Shown here piece after piece: positions 1-5,357 of a stretch of DNA of 5,357 bases. The notes under the pieces are model-generated. The model was not told where the DNA came from and did not search any database. It saw nothing but the letters and a program-made list of their open reading frames with translations. Origin of the DNA: an uncultured Helcococcus sp. (GTDB lineage Bacteria > Bacillota > Clostridia > Tissierellales > Peptoniphilaceae); NCBI GenBank assembly GCA_947253305.1, contig CAMXYZ010000061.1, positions 1 to 5,357 on the forward strand, written 5' to 3'. Each line of letters starts with the position of its first letter. The stretch's first letter is position 1. The translations under genes and the position numbers were made by a program.

Positions 1-48
1 CGAGATTGCCTCTTGTCTCGTGGGCTCGGAGATGTGTATAAGAGACAG
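1..48. other. Illumina Nextera adapter (library artefact, not genomic)
   Basis: These bases read as the i7-side Nextera library end. Positions 1-6 match the last bases of the P7 primer, 7-14 (TGCCTCTT) sit exactly where the 8-base i7 index goes and match what I remember as index N711, and 15-48 match the Read 2 transposase adapter. The final 19 bases (30-48) are the Tn5 mosaic end, AGATGTGTATAAGAGACAG. The GC-rich composition contrasts with the AT-rich DNA that follows. The segment is synthetic and should be trimmed; native DNA begins at 49. The adapter match is exact by eye; the index identity is from memory. Confidence 0.97.
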
Positions 49-1247
49 TGACTACTCAGCCTAAATTTATATTTTTGGCGGTCTTTTTCGCAATTAATAC
101 ATCACAATCAGCTCTGGTAGCTAGAAGAAAAGGTGCTGATGATAAAAAAAGTGCAAATGAGATATTCTTAACAGCATTTACAACAGCTATGATACTCGCG
201 GTAATTACTACAGCAGTAAGCTTATACTTTATAGACGATATAATCCGAATTTCTGGTAGTAATGCAGATACACATAGTGGTGCAACAACTTATTTTTTCA
301 TAATCCAGGCAGGAATGATATTTAATGTTATAGCTATGGTTATAAACTCTGCACAGAGAGGAATCGGAAATACTAAGATAGCTTTTACTACCAATTTGGT
401 ATCCTCAATAGTTAATATTACTTTTAACTACGCTTTAATAAATGGTAAATTTGGACTTCCTCAATTAGGACTAAAAGGAGCTGCAATAGCTACAGTACTT
501 GGTTCAATGGTTGCAGCATGTATGAGTATATACTCTCTATTTTCTAAACAAAATTTTATAAATATCCATTATATTATTAGAAAGAAAATCAAACCACATC
601 TAGCTCCTTTAAGATCTATTTTCGATATAGGTTCAACTATATTTGTAGAAAATATTGCAATGAGAATTGGATTTGTTGCAACAGCTCTTACAGCTGCAGG
701 ACTAGGTACAGATCCTTTTGCAGCATATAATGCAGGTATGAACCTATTAGGACTTACTTTTTCATTTGCTGACGGTATGCAAGTAGCTGCTGTAGCACTC
801 ACAGGTAATGCTCTAGGTAAAGGTGATAAAGAACAAGCATTAAAATATGGTCACGTTTCACAAAGAATCGGACTTGCCATTTCAATATTTTTATCAATAT
901 TCTTATTGGTCTTTGGAAAAAATATAATGCAATTATACTTTAATCAAGAACATATTATTGAAATGGGAGTTATGATTACAAGATTCATTGTAGTTATAGC
1001 AATATTACAAATATCTCAAATTATATTTGGAGCTTGTTTAAGAGCTGGTGGAGATATTAAATTTACATTATTTGCTTCACTATTATCTATAACAATAATT
1101 AGAACTACAGTAACTTTAGTTTTAGTACATGTATTTGATTTAGGATTAGTTGGAGTATGGTTAGGTATATTATCTGATCAATTAACCAGATTTACATTAT
1201 TGAGATTTAGATTTAAAACTGGAAAATGGTTGGACATTAAAATTTAG
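49..1247 (+). CDS. MATE-family multidrug/cation antiporter, 5'-truncated at contig edge
   Basis: Multidrug and toxin extrusion transporter, a cytoplasmic-membrane antiporter that uses a Na+ or H+ gradient to expel organic cations or metabolites. About 398 native residues remain of a family usually near 450, so roughly the first 50-60 residues (TM1 and part of TM2) are missing. The apparent GTG start at 48-50 takes its G from the adapter and is not real. Residue numbers below count from that codon. Visible family landmarks are ALVARRKGA (22-30) after the second helix, AQRGIGNTK (102-110), LGLKGAAIATVLG (140-152), QVAAVALTGNALGKGD (245-260) at the equivalent position in the second half, and LRAGGDIKFT (331-340). 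The repeated two-half pattern with alternating hydrophobic helices is typical of MATE. The gene ends with TAG and is followed 33 nt later by the DUF1622 gene, probably cotranscribed. Substrate cannot be told from sequence. Confidence 0.93.
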
Positions 1248-1269
1248 CTTATAAAAATTATATTATCTT

Positions 1270-1277
1270 AGGGGGAG
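1270..1277 (+). promoter_or_regulatory. Ribosome binding site for the TTG-started DUF1622 gene
   Basis: A purine-rich AGGGGGAG lies just upstream of the TTG at 1281. It supports that start because an in-frame TAA (1278-1280) directly abuts it and no ATG or GTG follows in frame for at least 30 codons. Spacing is short (3 nt from the last G, about 5 from the G run). Confidence 0.7.
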
Positions 1278-1280
1278 TAA

Positions 1281-1631
1281 TTGATAGAGTTTTTACAAAA
1301 TCTAGTACAAGAAGTTGGTGAAATAACAATTTCCGTACTGGAATTAATAGGGATTTTAATCATAGTATATGGGATAATAATTACTTTGATTAGATTATTC
1401 AAAACAGGGTTTAATTTAACAGATCACACAACAAAAATACTATTGGGAGAATCTCTAGCATTATCACTCCAAGTAAAACTTGGTGCAGAGATTATTAAAA
1501 CAGTAGTTGTTAGAGATCTAAATGAATTATTAATATTAGGTGTTATAGTTATATTAAGAATTGTACTTACTTATGTTATTCATTGGGAAGTTGAGAAATC
1601 AAACTTCGATTCTCTATCAGATGTTAAATGA
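1281..1631 (+). CDS. DUF1622 family small membrane protein
   Basis: A 116-residue integral membrane protein matching the DUF1622 family in length and pattern; its function is unknown. Two clear hydrophobic helices span about residues 16-40 and 82-100. Between them is an amphipathic stretch with the family-like GESLALSLQVKLGAEIIKTV (56-75), followed by VVRDLNE (76-82), and the second helix ends at IHWEVE (100-105). The TTG start is the only plausible one: a stop codon immediately precedes it, a strong purine-rich RBS is upstream, and no ATG or GTG lies near. It begins 33 nt after the MATE gene on the same strand with no terminator between, so the two probably share a transcript ending at the hairpin at 1641-1667. 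The family assignment is from remembered conserved segments; no catalytic residues are evident. Confidence 0.85.
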   Translation: MIEFLQNLVQEVGEITISVLELIGILIIVYGIIITLIRLFKTGFNLTDHTTKILLGESLALSLQVKLGAEIIKTVVVRDLNELLILGVIVILRIVLTYVIHWEVEKSNFDSLSDVK

Positions 1632-1640
1632 TTCATATAA

Positions 1641-1667
1641 AAAAGGGGCGAAATTTTCGCCCCTTTT
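1641..1667. terminator. Symmetric (bidirectional) rho-independent terminator
   Basis: A 10-bp perfect stem, AAAAGGGGCG (1641-1650) pairing with CGCCCCTTTT (1658-1667), closes a 7-nt A/T loop. The GC core flanked by A and T tracts works on either strand. It sits 9 nt after the DUF1622 stop (+) and one base beyond the pfp stop codon (-), so it probably ends both converging transcripts. Confidence 0.93.
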
Positions 1668-1668
1668 A

Positions 1669-2895
1669 CTATTCTATTATAATGTCTTTTAGATTAATAT
1701 ATTTGTGCATTCCATTTTCTGTAATTTGCTCTATCTCTCCTTGAATTAAAGGAAGAGCATATTCAATAGTTTTATTGTAAAAAACATCTTTACTTTCAAA
1801 CCATTCTTCAGGTAATAACTTTTCTTTATTAGCAATCACCCCAGATTTAACATAATTTATTTCTACTTTATATGGATTATTTAAAATTCTATTTATGACA
1901 GGAACTAAGTCTGTATTTTCTAATGATATTTCTAGTGCCTTATATCCTAAATTATATGCTTCTTCACTATCTATTTTACTTATCATATAATTTGTTCTTT
2001 GGGTTATGGATAATTCAACAGCCTTAGTTTTTATATCTAATTCTCTATATACATATTCGGATAGTTTTCTTGAGATTCCAGCAATAATTGGATGATTAAA
2101 TCCCTCATCATAAGATCTTACCTTAATCTCTTTGAAGAAATTATCAGTATCCATAAAACCTTCGGATAATACAACAATAAGGTTTTTATCTTCTTTCTCG
2201 TGTGCAGCTTTTATATCTTGAATCAATTTTTCTTTTGTGATTGAATGCTCACTTAAATACAATAAATTTACTATTTTTTTATCTTCTTTATAATTAGCAA
2301 GTAATGTAGATGCTGCTAACCAACCAGCATTCCTCCCCATTATTTCGACAAATGTTACAGTTTTAATATCATATATATCTACATCTGTTCTTATATCTTT
2401 AATAGTATTAATGATATATTTAGATGCGGAACCAAATCCTGGAGAATGGTCCATTCCAAATAAATCATTATCAATAGTTTTAGGACAGCCAACTATATTT
2501 ATAAAATCTATATTATTGATTTGCATATATTCATTGAGTTTGTTTACGGTATCCATTGAATCATTACCACCAATATAAACAAAACTTGTTATATTTAGTT
2601 CTTCAAATTTCCTAAAAATTTCTTTGTATATTTGGTCATCATAATTACTTGGTAATTTAAATCTACATGATCCAAGTATAGACGATGGTCTACTTTTTAA
2701 TTTCTCTTTTATATCTTCTTTCTCAAACTTTTCTTTATCAATCTCGACATAATTATTTAACAAGAAACCTTCTATACCATGTAAAGTAGCATATATCTTA
2801 TCAAAATTATTATCTATTGATGATTTAATTACACCAGCAAGCGAAGAATTAATAACACTTGTAGGTCCACCAGACTGTCCAACTAAACAATTCAT
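1669..2895 (-). CDS. pfp: Pyrophosphate-type 6-phosphofructokinase
   Basis: Cytoplasmic glycolytic enzyme phosphorylating fructose 6-phosphate to fructose 1,6-bisphosphate. At 408 residues it fits the bacterial PPi-linked group and is longer than the ATP-type PfkA (about 320). N-terminal GQSGGPTSVINSSLAGV (6-22) is the phosphoryl-donor loop. The GGDGS motif of ATP enzymes is GGNDS here (109-113), and GTIDND is PKTIDND (138-144). Asp112 and Lys139 replace the two glycines that distinguish ATP use from PPi use. Asp142 is the expected catalytic base. EIMGRNAGWLA (184-194), SEG (244-246), GFNHPIIAGISRKLSEYV (265-282) and ITQR (297-300) complete the sugar-phosphate site. The ATG is preceded by AAGGAGT (2901-2907) at 5-nt spacing. 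It is monocistronic in this window, divergent from the FMN lipoprotein gene. The PPi preference is inferred from the two residues; Asn111, in place of the Mg-binding Asp of PfkA, is as I recall normal for this clade. Confidence 0.94.
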   Translation of the reverse strand: MNCLVGQSGGPTSVINSSLAGVIKSSIDNNFDKIYATLHGIEGFLLNNYVEIDKEKFEKEDIKEKLKSRPSSILGSCRFKLPSNYDDQIYKEIFRKFEELNITSFVYIGGNDSMDTVNKLNEYMQINNIDFINIVGCPKTIDNDLFGMDHSPGFGSASKYIINTIKDIRTDVDIYDIKTVTFVEIMGRNAGWLAASTLLANYKEDKKIVNLLYLSEHSITKEKLIQDIKAAHEKEDKNLIVVLSEGFMDTDNFFKEIKVRSYDEGFNHPIIAGISRKLSEYVYRELDIKTKAVELSITQRTNYMISKIDSEEAYNLGYKALEISLENTDLVPVINRILNNPYKVEINYVKSGVIANKEKLLPEEWFESKDVFYNKTIEYALPLIQGEIEQITENGMHKYINLKDIIIE

Positions 2896-2925
2896 AATGC
2901 ACTCCTTAATATATATACTTCATTT

Positions 2926-2934
2926 ATTCTATCA
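2926..2934 (-). promoter_or_regulatory. Candidate extended -10 for pfp
   Basis: On the minus strand the sequence reads TGATAGAAT, an extended -10 (TGn followed by TAGAAT, 5 of 6 to consensus). It would start transcription near 2919, giving a leader of about 24 nt that includes the AAGGAGT ribosome binding site. No convincing -35 lies 17 nt upstream, so this is tentative. Confidence 0.4.
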
Positions 2935-2963
2935 TAGATTTCTCTTTTTTATTAATTAAAATC

Positions 2964-2992
2964 TTGCCTTTTAATTCTATTCGTGATAATCT
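2964..2992 (+). promoter_or_regulatory. Candidate promoter for the FMN-binding lipoprotein gene
   Basis: TTGCCT (2964-2969) is a fair -35. TAATCT (2987-2992) lies 17 nt downstream and is preceded by TGA, giving an extended -10; alternatively GATAAT (2985-2990) matches the consensus better but at only 15-nt spacing. Transcription would start near 2998, about 22 nt before the ATG. The region is AT-rich, so chance matches are likely. Confidence 0.4.
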
Positions 2993-3008
2993 TAACTTAT
3001 AAATAAAT

Positions 3009-3014
3009 AGGAGG
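3009..3014 (+). promoter_or_regulatory. Consensus ribosome binding site of the lipoprotein gene
   Basis: A full AGGAGG sits 5 nt before the ATG at 3020. It fixes the start and suggests strong translation, as expected for an abundant surface lipoprotein. Confidence 0.85.
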
Positions 3015-3019
3015 TAATT

Positions 3020-3358
3020 ATGAAAAAATTATTAACAGCAGCATTAGCTTTAGTATTAGTATTTTCACTAGTAGCTTGTGGCAAAGAAAATGGCGGAACA
3101 ACAGGTGATAAAACAGTACTAACAGGTTCAGAGCAAGGTTTTGCTGGTCCAATAGAAGTAACAGTTACTAAAGAAGGTGACAAGATTACAAATATTGAAG
3201 TTAAAGATAATAAAGAAACACCAGAATATGGTGGAGAAGCAATTAAAGAGCTTTCAGCTAAAATTCTTGAAAATGGAACTGTTGAAGGTGTTGACGTAGT
3301 ATCAGGTTCAACAGTAACATCAGAAGCTTTCTTAAAAGCAGTTAAAGAAGCTAAATAA
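3020..3358 (+). CDS. FMN-binding domain lipoprotein (probable covalent flavinylation)
   Basis: A 112-residue exported lipoprotein consisting of one FMN_bind domain. The signal peptide has MKK, a hydrophobic core (4-18) and the lipobox LVAC with Cys20 as the lipidation site, so the mature protein is anchored on the outer face of the membrane. A short Gly/Thr-rich linker (21-35) precedes the domain (about 38-112), which shows GFAGPIEVTV (40-49), ITNIEVKDNKETPEYGGEAI (56-75) and, near the end, VSGSTVTSEAF (94-104). The last resembles the SGATxT flavinylation motif of NqrC and RnfG and of PplA-type lipoproteins, where FMN is joined to the final threonine by the transferase ApbE; by analogy Thr100 is the acceptor. 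Such proteins carry electrons across or outside the membrane. No ApbE, Rnf or dehydrogenase gene is visible here, so the partner is unknown. It has its own promoter region and terminator, hence probably monocistronic. Confidence 0.9.
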   Translation: MKKLLTAALALVLVFSLVACGKENGGTTGDKTVLTGSEQGFAGPIEVTVTKEGDKITNIEVKDNKETPEYGGEAIKELSAKILENGTVEGVDVVSGSTVTSEAFLKAVKEAK

Positions 3359-3380
3359 TTAAACTAATGAAAAAAGATAA

Positions 3381-3420
3381 GTAAAAAAAGAAATTTCTAC
3401 TACGAAATTTCTTTTTTTAC
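3381..3420. terminator. Perfect 17-bp bidirectional terminator hairpin
   Basis: 3381-3397 is exactly complementary to 3404-3420 with a 6-nt loop. A/T tracts of seven on each side give a U-run whichever strand is transcribed. It lies 22 nt after the lipoprotein stop (+). On the minus strand the last codons of cysE form one stem arm, and its tandem TAG TAG stops begin in the loop. It probably ends both converging transcripts. Confidence 0.9.
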
Positions 3421-3938
3421 TTTGTTTTCAATTATTTTAGCCTTTGCTCCAACTGCTACAGAATTAGCTGGCATATCTTTTAAAACTACGGTATTTGCAC
3501 CAATCTTACAATTATCTCCTATTTTAATTGGACCTAAAACTACAGATTCAGCTCCAATCATAACATTATTTCCTATAATTGGGTGTCTTTGATGCTCATC
3601 ATCATTTCCTGTTCCACCTAGTGTGACACCGTGATAAATCGTGACACAATCACCTATTATTGCTGTCTCACCAATTACTACACCCATTCCATGATCTATA
3701 AATAAAAACTTTCCAATTTGAGCCCCGGGATGAATTTCAATTCCTGTTTTCTTTCTTGTTCGATATGATATAAATCTTGCAAGAGTAGTATGATTTTTTT
3801 ATATAATTTGTGAGCAATATCATGCCAAAATAAAGCTCTATTAACTGGATAAAGAAATATTGCTTCGAATAAAGTCTTCGCAGCAGGATCTATTTCCATT
3901 ATATATTTTCCACGTTCTATTAAGTCTCTTATTTTCAT
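3400..3938 (-). pseudogene. cysE: Serine O-acetyltransferase (EpsC-like), frameshifted
   Basis: Serine acetyltransferase makes O-acetylserine from serine and acetyl-CoA, the first step of cysteine synthesis. It is split into two frames: the intact part from the ATG at 3938 encodes IMEIDPAAKTLFEAIFLYPVN (13-33) and FWHDIAHKLYKK (37-48), then runs out of frame to a stop at 3696. Reading one extra base in the seven-A run (plus-strand T run 3794-3800) restores KKNHTTLARF, GIEIHPGAQIG, FIDHGMGVVIGE and a complete left-handed beta-helix with GGTG and QRHPII. The rebuilt protein has 179 residues, the normal length for the short EpsC-like form. Catalytic His83 (DHGMG) and His119 (RHP) are both retained, so only the single indel damages it. 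Restarting at the ATG at 3687 would give a 95-residue piece lacking His83 and the helical trimerisation region, so probably inactive. The start overlaps the cysK stop (TAATG). This is either a real mutation, an assembly error or recoding; the sequence cannot decide. Confidence 0.9.
3794..3800 (-). other. A7 homopolymer, site of the cysE frameshift
   Basis: Seven T on the plus strand (seven A in the cysE sense) follow codon TAT. Eight A would keep the frame as Lys-Lys-Asn-His. In the downstream frame the codon immediately before the run's middle is TAA, so the two frames can only be joined inside this run. Confidence 0.85.
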
Positions 3939-4828
3939 TATTCGAATAAAGGTGTAGATAGATATCTTTCTGAAGTATCTGGTAATACAGTTACTATTGG
4001 ACCATCAATAATTTCCGCCATTTTTATTGCGCCCACAACATTTGCACCAGATGATATACCTACCATCAATCCTTCCTCCTTAGCCAATCTTCTCGACATT
4101 TTTAAAGCTTCTTCTGAGCTTACAGCTATTACCTTATCCAATACACTCTTATCTAATAATTTAGGAACAAAATTGGCCCCTATTCCCTGTATCTTATGAG
4201 TTCCTGCTTTTCCTTCGCTTAAAAGTGGAGATTCCTCTGGTTCTAAAGCCCAGATTTGAATATTAGAATCTTTCTTCTTCAAGACTCTCCCCACTCCACT
4301 AACCGTTCCACCTGTACCAACTCCAGCTATAAATCCTTTAATATCAATTCCAGATGATAATAACTCAACTGCTGTAGTTTCTTCATGAGCCCTAGCATTT
4401 GAAGGATTCGAAAATTGATCCGGCATATAATAATTTCCTGTTTCTGCTAATTCTTTCGCCTTATTTACAGATCCTTGCATCCCTTCGCTTGCTTCCGTAA
4501 GTATTAATTCTGCACCAAAAGACTTCATAAGAGCTCTTCTTTCTGCACTCATTGATTCAGGCATAACAATGGTCACACTATAGCCTAGCATATTACCAAT
4601 CATAGCAAGAGCTATACCCGTATTTCCAGATGTAGGTTCTACAATCTTCATTCCTTCTTTCAATATTCCAGAATCAATAGCATCTTTAAGCATATAATAT
4701 GCCGGCCTATCTTTTACAGATCCTGCTGGATTTTCTTTTTCAACTTTCACATATATATCTTTATCTGTCACATTATTTAGCTTTACTAAATTTGTATTTC
4801 CAATCATTTCTAAAACATTATTTTTCAT
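3938..4828 (-). CDS. cysK: Cysteine synthase (O-acetylserine sulfhydrylase)
   Basis: PLP-dependent cytoplasmic enzyme converting O-acetylserine and sulfide to cysteine and acetate. Length 296 is typical (about 300). All landmark segments are present: MIGNTNLVKL (8-17), PAGSVKDR (34-41) with Lys39 forming the PLP Schiff base, the substrate loop PTSGNTGIALA (65-75), QFSNPSNARAH (138-148), the phosphate-binding GTGGT (171-175), IQGIGANFVP (213-222), the PLP-nitrogen serine region ISSGAN (258-263), and PDTSERYLST (283-292). The ATG has GAAAGGT (4835-4841) at 6-nt spacing. Its TAA stop shares a base with the cysE ATG, so the two are translationally coupled in one operon and their products could form the CysK-CysE cysteine synthase complex, although cysE is broken here. 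Cystathionine beta-synthase-like function is less likely given the length and the cysE neighbour. Confidence 0.96.
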   Translation of the reverse strand: MKNNVLEMIGNTNLVKLNNVTDKDIYVKVEKENPAGSVKDRPAYYMLKDAIDSGILKEGMKIVEPTSGNTGIALAMIGNMLGYSVTIVMPESMSAERRALMKSFGAELILTEASEGMQGSVNKAKELAETGNYYMPDQFSNPSNARAHEETTAVELLSSGIDIKGFIAGVGTGGTVSGVGRVLKKKDSNIQIWALEPEESPLLSEGKAGTHKIQGIGANFVPKLLDKSVLDKVIAVSSEEALKMSRRLAKEEGLMVGISSGANVVGAIKMAEIIDGPIVTVLPDTSERYLSTPLFE

Positions 4829-4847
4829 TTTGATACCTTTCTACATC

Positions 4848-4883
4848 AAAATAGATTGACTGAATTATCAATCAATCTATTTT
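4848..4883 (-). terminator. 12-bp hairpin before cysK: terminator of the upstream gene or cysK leader element
   Basis: AAAATAGATTGA (4848-4859) pairs perfectly with 4872-4883 around a 12-nt loop. It lies 29 nt beyond the stop of the LD-carboxypeptidase gene and 19 nt before the cysK ATG. On the minus strand the distal arm ends in TTTT followed by GATG, so the U-run is short and partly inside the stem, and the stem is AT-rich. It may be a weak terminator, an attenuator in the cysK leader, or a dyad operator. A direct repeat TCAATCAATC allows two pairing registers. Confidence 0.55.
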
Positions 4884-4894
4884 ATTTATCCTAA

Positions 4895-4900
4895 ATTATA
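4895..4900 (-). promoter_or_regulatory. Candidate -10 of the cysK-cysE promoter
   Basis: A perfect TATAAT on the minus strand, with a start point expected near 4888. The matching -35 would overlap the last codons of the upstream gene and is poor (TAGTGA at 16 nt or TTAGTG at 17 nt). If used, the 12-bp hairpin would be at the very 5' end of the cysK transcript. Confidence 0.45.
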
Positions 4901-4912
4901 TACCCATATGTA

Positions 4913-5357
4913 TTATTCACTAAATATTTCTTCTACTATTTTAAATTTTTTATTATCTAAGTCAACTTCGGATTCTATACCGTAAGGAATAATACATCTT
5001 GGATATGCATGTCCAAAATTAAGATTATAAAGAACTGGTGTATCTAAATCTTCAAATACTTTTTTATATACTTCTTTGTATTCTTCATAATAAGTTTCAT
5101 CTGCAGGCTTTCCAACAACAACTGCTTGAACAGATTCTAATATTTTTCTATTTTTTAATTCCATAAGTATTGTCTCAAGTCTTTCAGGTTTCATTTTTTC
5201 CCCTGAAGTTTCAACAAATAAAACTTTTTCTTTCCACTCTTCTAGGCTTGGAAATATATCATATTTTTCTACAATTTTATCTACCCCTCTTCCAACGAAA
5301 TCCAATAGAGCATCACCAATTGTATCTAGACAACCGCCATATAATTTTCCTCTTCTC
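4913..5357 (-). CDS. S66-family LD-carboxypeptidase (MccF-like), C-terminal part; runs off right edge
   Basis: The serine peptidase family S66 cleaves the L,D-peptide bond in peptidoglycan tetrapeptides (LdcA), or detoxifies microcin C-like nucleotides (MccF). The frame stays open to the window end, so the TTG at 5305 is not the start; 147 residues are visible of about 300-350, and the N-terminal part with the nucleophilic serine lies outside. The visible part begins with GKLYGGCLDTI (residues 3-13 of the fragment), the family's glycine-rich G-x-L-x-GG segment. It continues with the charge-relay glutamate in VLFVETSGEK (Glu49) and the histidine in LNFGHAYPR (His116). Their separation of 67 residues is close to the 70 in E. 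coli LdcA as I recall it (Glu200/His270). The YYEEYKEV stretch and ETSGEK resemble the MccF-like branch more than LdcA. It precedes cysK on the same strand with a hairpin between, so it is probably a separate unit. Confidence 0.87.
   Translation of the reverse strand, partial: RRGKLYGGCLDTIGDALLDFVGRGVDKIVEKYDIFPSLEEWKEKVLFVETSGEKMKPERLETILMELKNRKILESVQAVVVGKPADETYYEEYKEVYKKVFEDLDTPVLYNLNFGHAYPRCIIPYGIESEVDLDNKKFKIVEEIFSE

Noticed and set aside
30..48. Tn5 mosaic end as a biological transposon end
   Set aside because: It is the hyperactive 19-bp mosaic end embedded in the full Nextera adapter with P7 and index bases, so it is a library artefact and not an insertion element.
569..802. Minus-strand open frame of 77 codons inside the MATE gene
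   Set aside because: It lies wholly antisense to well-conserved MATE coding sequence and its product shows no recognisable domain or RBS.
2992..3183. Minus-strand open frame of 63 codons opposite the FMN lipoprotein gene
   Set aside because: It is antisense to the signal peptide and start of a convincing gene and overlaps that gene's RBS; no family resemblance.
3400..3687. A stand-alone 95-residue acetyltransferase starting at the ATG at 3687
   Set aside because: The same frame continues upstream with DHGMG, IHPGAQIG and TLARF, which belong to cysE; the ATG is an internal methionine of the frameshifted gene.
3794..3800. Programmed -1 ribosomal frameshift as the default explanation of cysE
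   Set aside because: The run is A-rich and slippage is conceivable, but I see no strong downstream stem-loop and know of no recoding in this family; a simple indel is more economical. Kept only as an alternative.
5303..5305. TTG as the start of the LD-carboxypeptidase gene
   Set aside because: The frame stays open to 5357 and encodes the family's GKLYGGCLDTI segment upstream, so the gene is simply cut by the window edge.
1..5357. CRISPR array, tRNA/rRNA gene, phage or toxin-antitoxin system
   Set aside because: No spaced direct repeats, cloverleaf or rRNA-like sequence was seen, and no non-coding stretch exceeds about 125 bases, leaving no room for a hidden system.

Overview
The window reads as a piece of a low-GC (roughly 30% by eye) Gram-positive anaerobe. 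The reasons are AT-rich codon use, strong AGGAGG-type ribosome binding sites, a pyrophosphate-type phosphofructokinase, an FMN-binding lipoprotein and an EpsC-like short serine acetyltransferase. I would place it in Bacillota, Clostridia or Tissierellia (Peptoniphilaceae-like), but the genus cannot be fixed from this sequence alone.

Bases 1-48 are not organismal DNA. They match an Illumina Nextera library adapter: the end of P7, an 8-base i7 index, and the Read 2 transposase sequence ending in the 19-bp Tn5 mosaic end. The window is therefore the end of a draft contig with untrimmed adapter, and native sequence starts at 49.

Layout. (1) 49-1247 (+): a MATE-family efflux transporter whose N-terminus is lost at the contig edge. 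It is followed after 33 nt by (2) 1281-1631 (+), a small DUF1622 membrane protein with a TTG start. (3) A symmetric terminator at 1641-1667 serves these genes and the convergent (4) pfp gene (1669-2895, -), a PPi-type 6-phosphofructokinase. (5) A 124-bp divergent promoter region separates pfp from (6) 3020-3358 (+), a 112-residue lipoprotein with one FMN-binding domain and a probable covalent flavinylation site. (7) A perfect 17-bp hairpin (3381-3420) terminates it and the convergent (8) cysK-cysE pair (3400-4828, -). The two genes overlap by one base (TAATG), and cysE is broken by a one-base frameshift in a run of seven A residues. (9) An 84-bp gap contains a consensus -10 and a 12-bp hairpin. 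(10) The right edge (4913-5357, -) is the C-terminal part of an S66-family LD-carboxypeptidase that runs off the window.

How the genes fit together: CysE makes O-acetylserine from serine and acetyl-CoA, and CysK converts it with sulfide to cysteine, so this is a two-gene cysteine operon with its first-step enzyme apparently disrupted. Pfp belongs to glycolysis. The flavin lipoprotein suggests extracytoplasmic electron transfer. MATE and DUF1622 are membrane proteins and probably share a transcript. I see no CRISPR, phage, IS element or RNA gene. The window looks like ordinary chromosomal housekeeping and accessory genes; the most notable points are the adapter artefact, the cysE frameshift, and the promoter/hairpin arrangement upstream of cysK.
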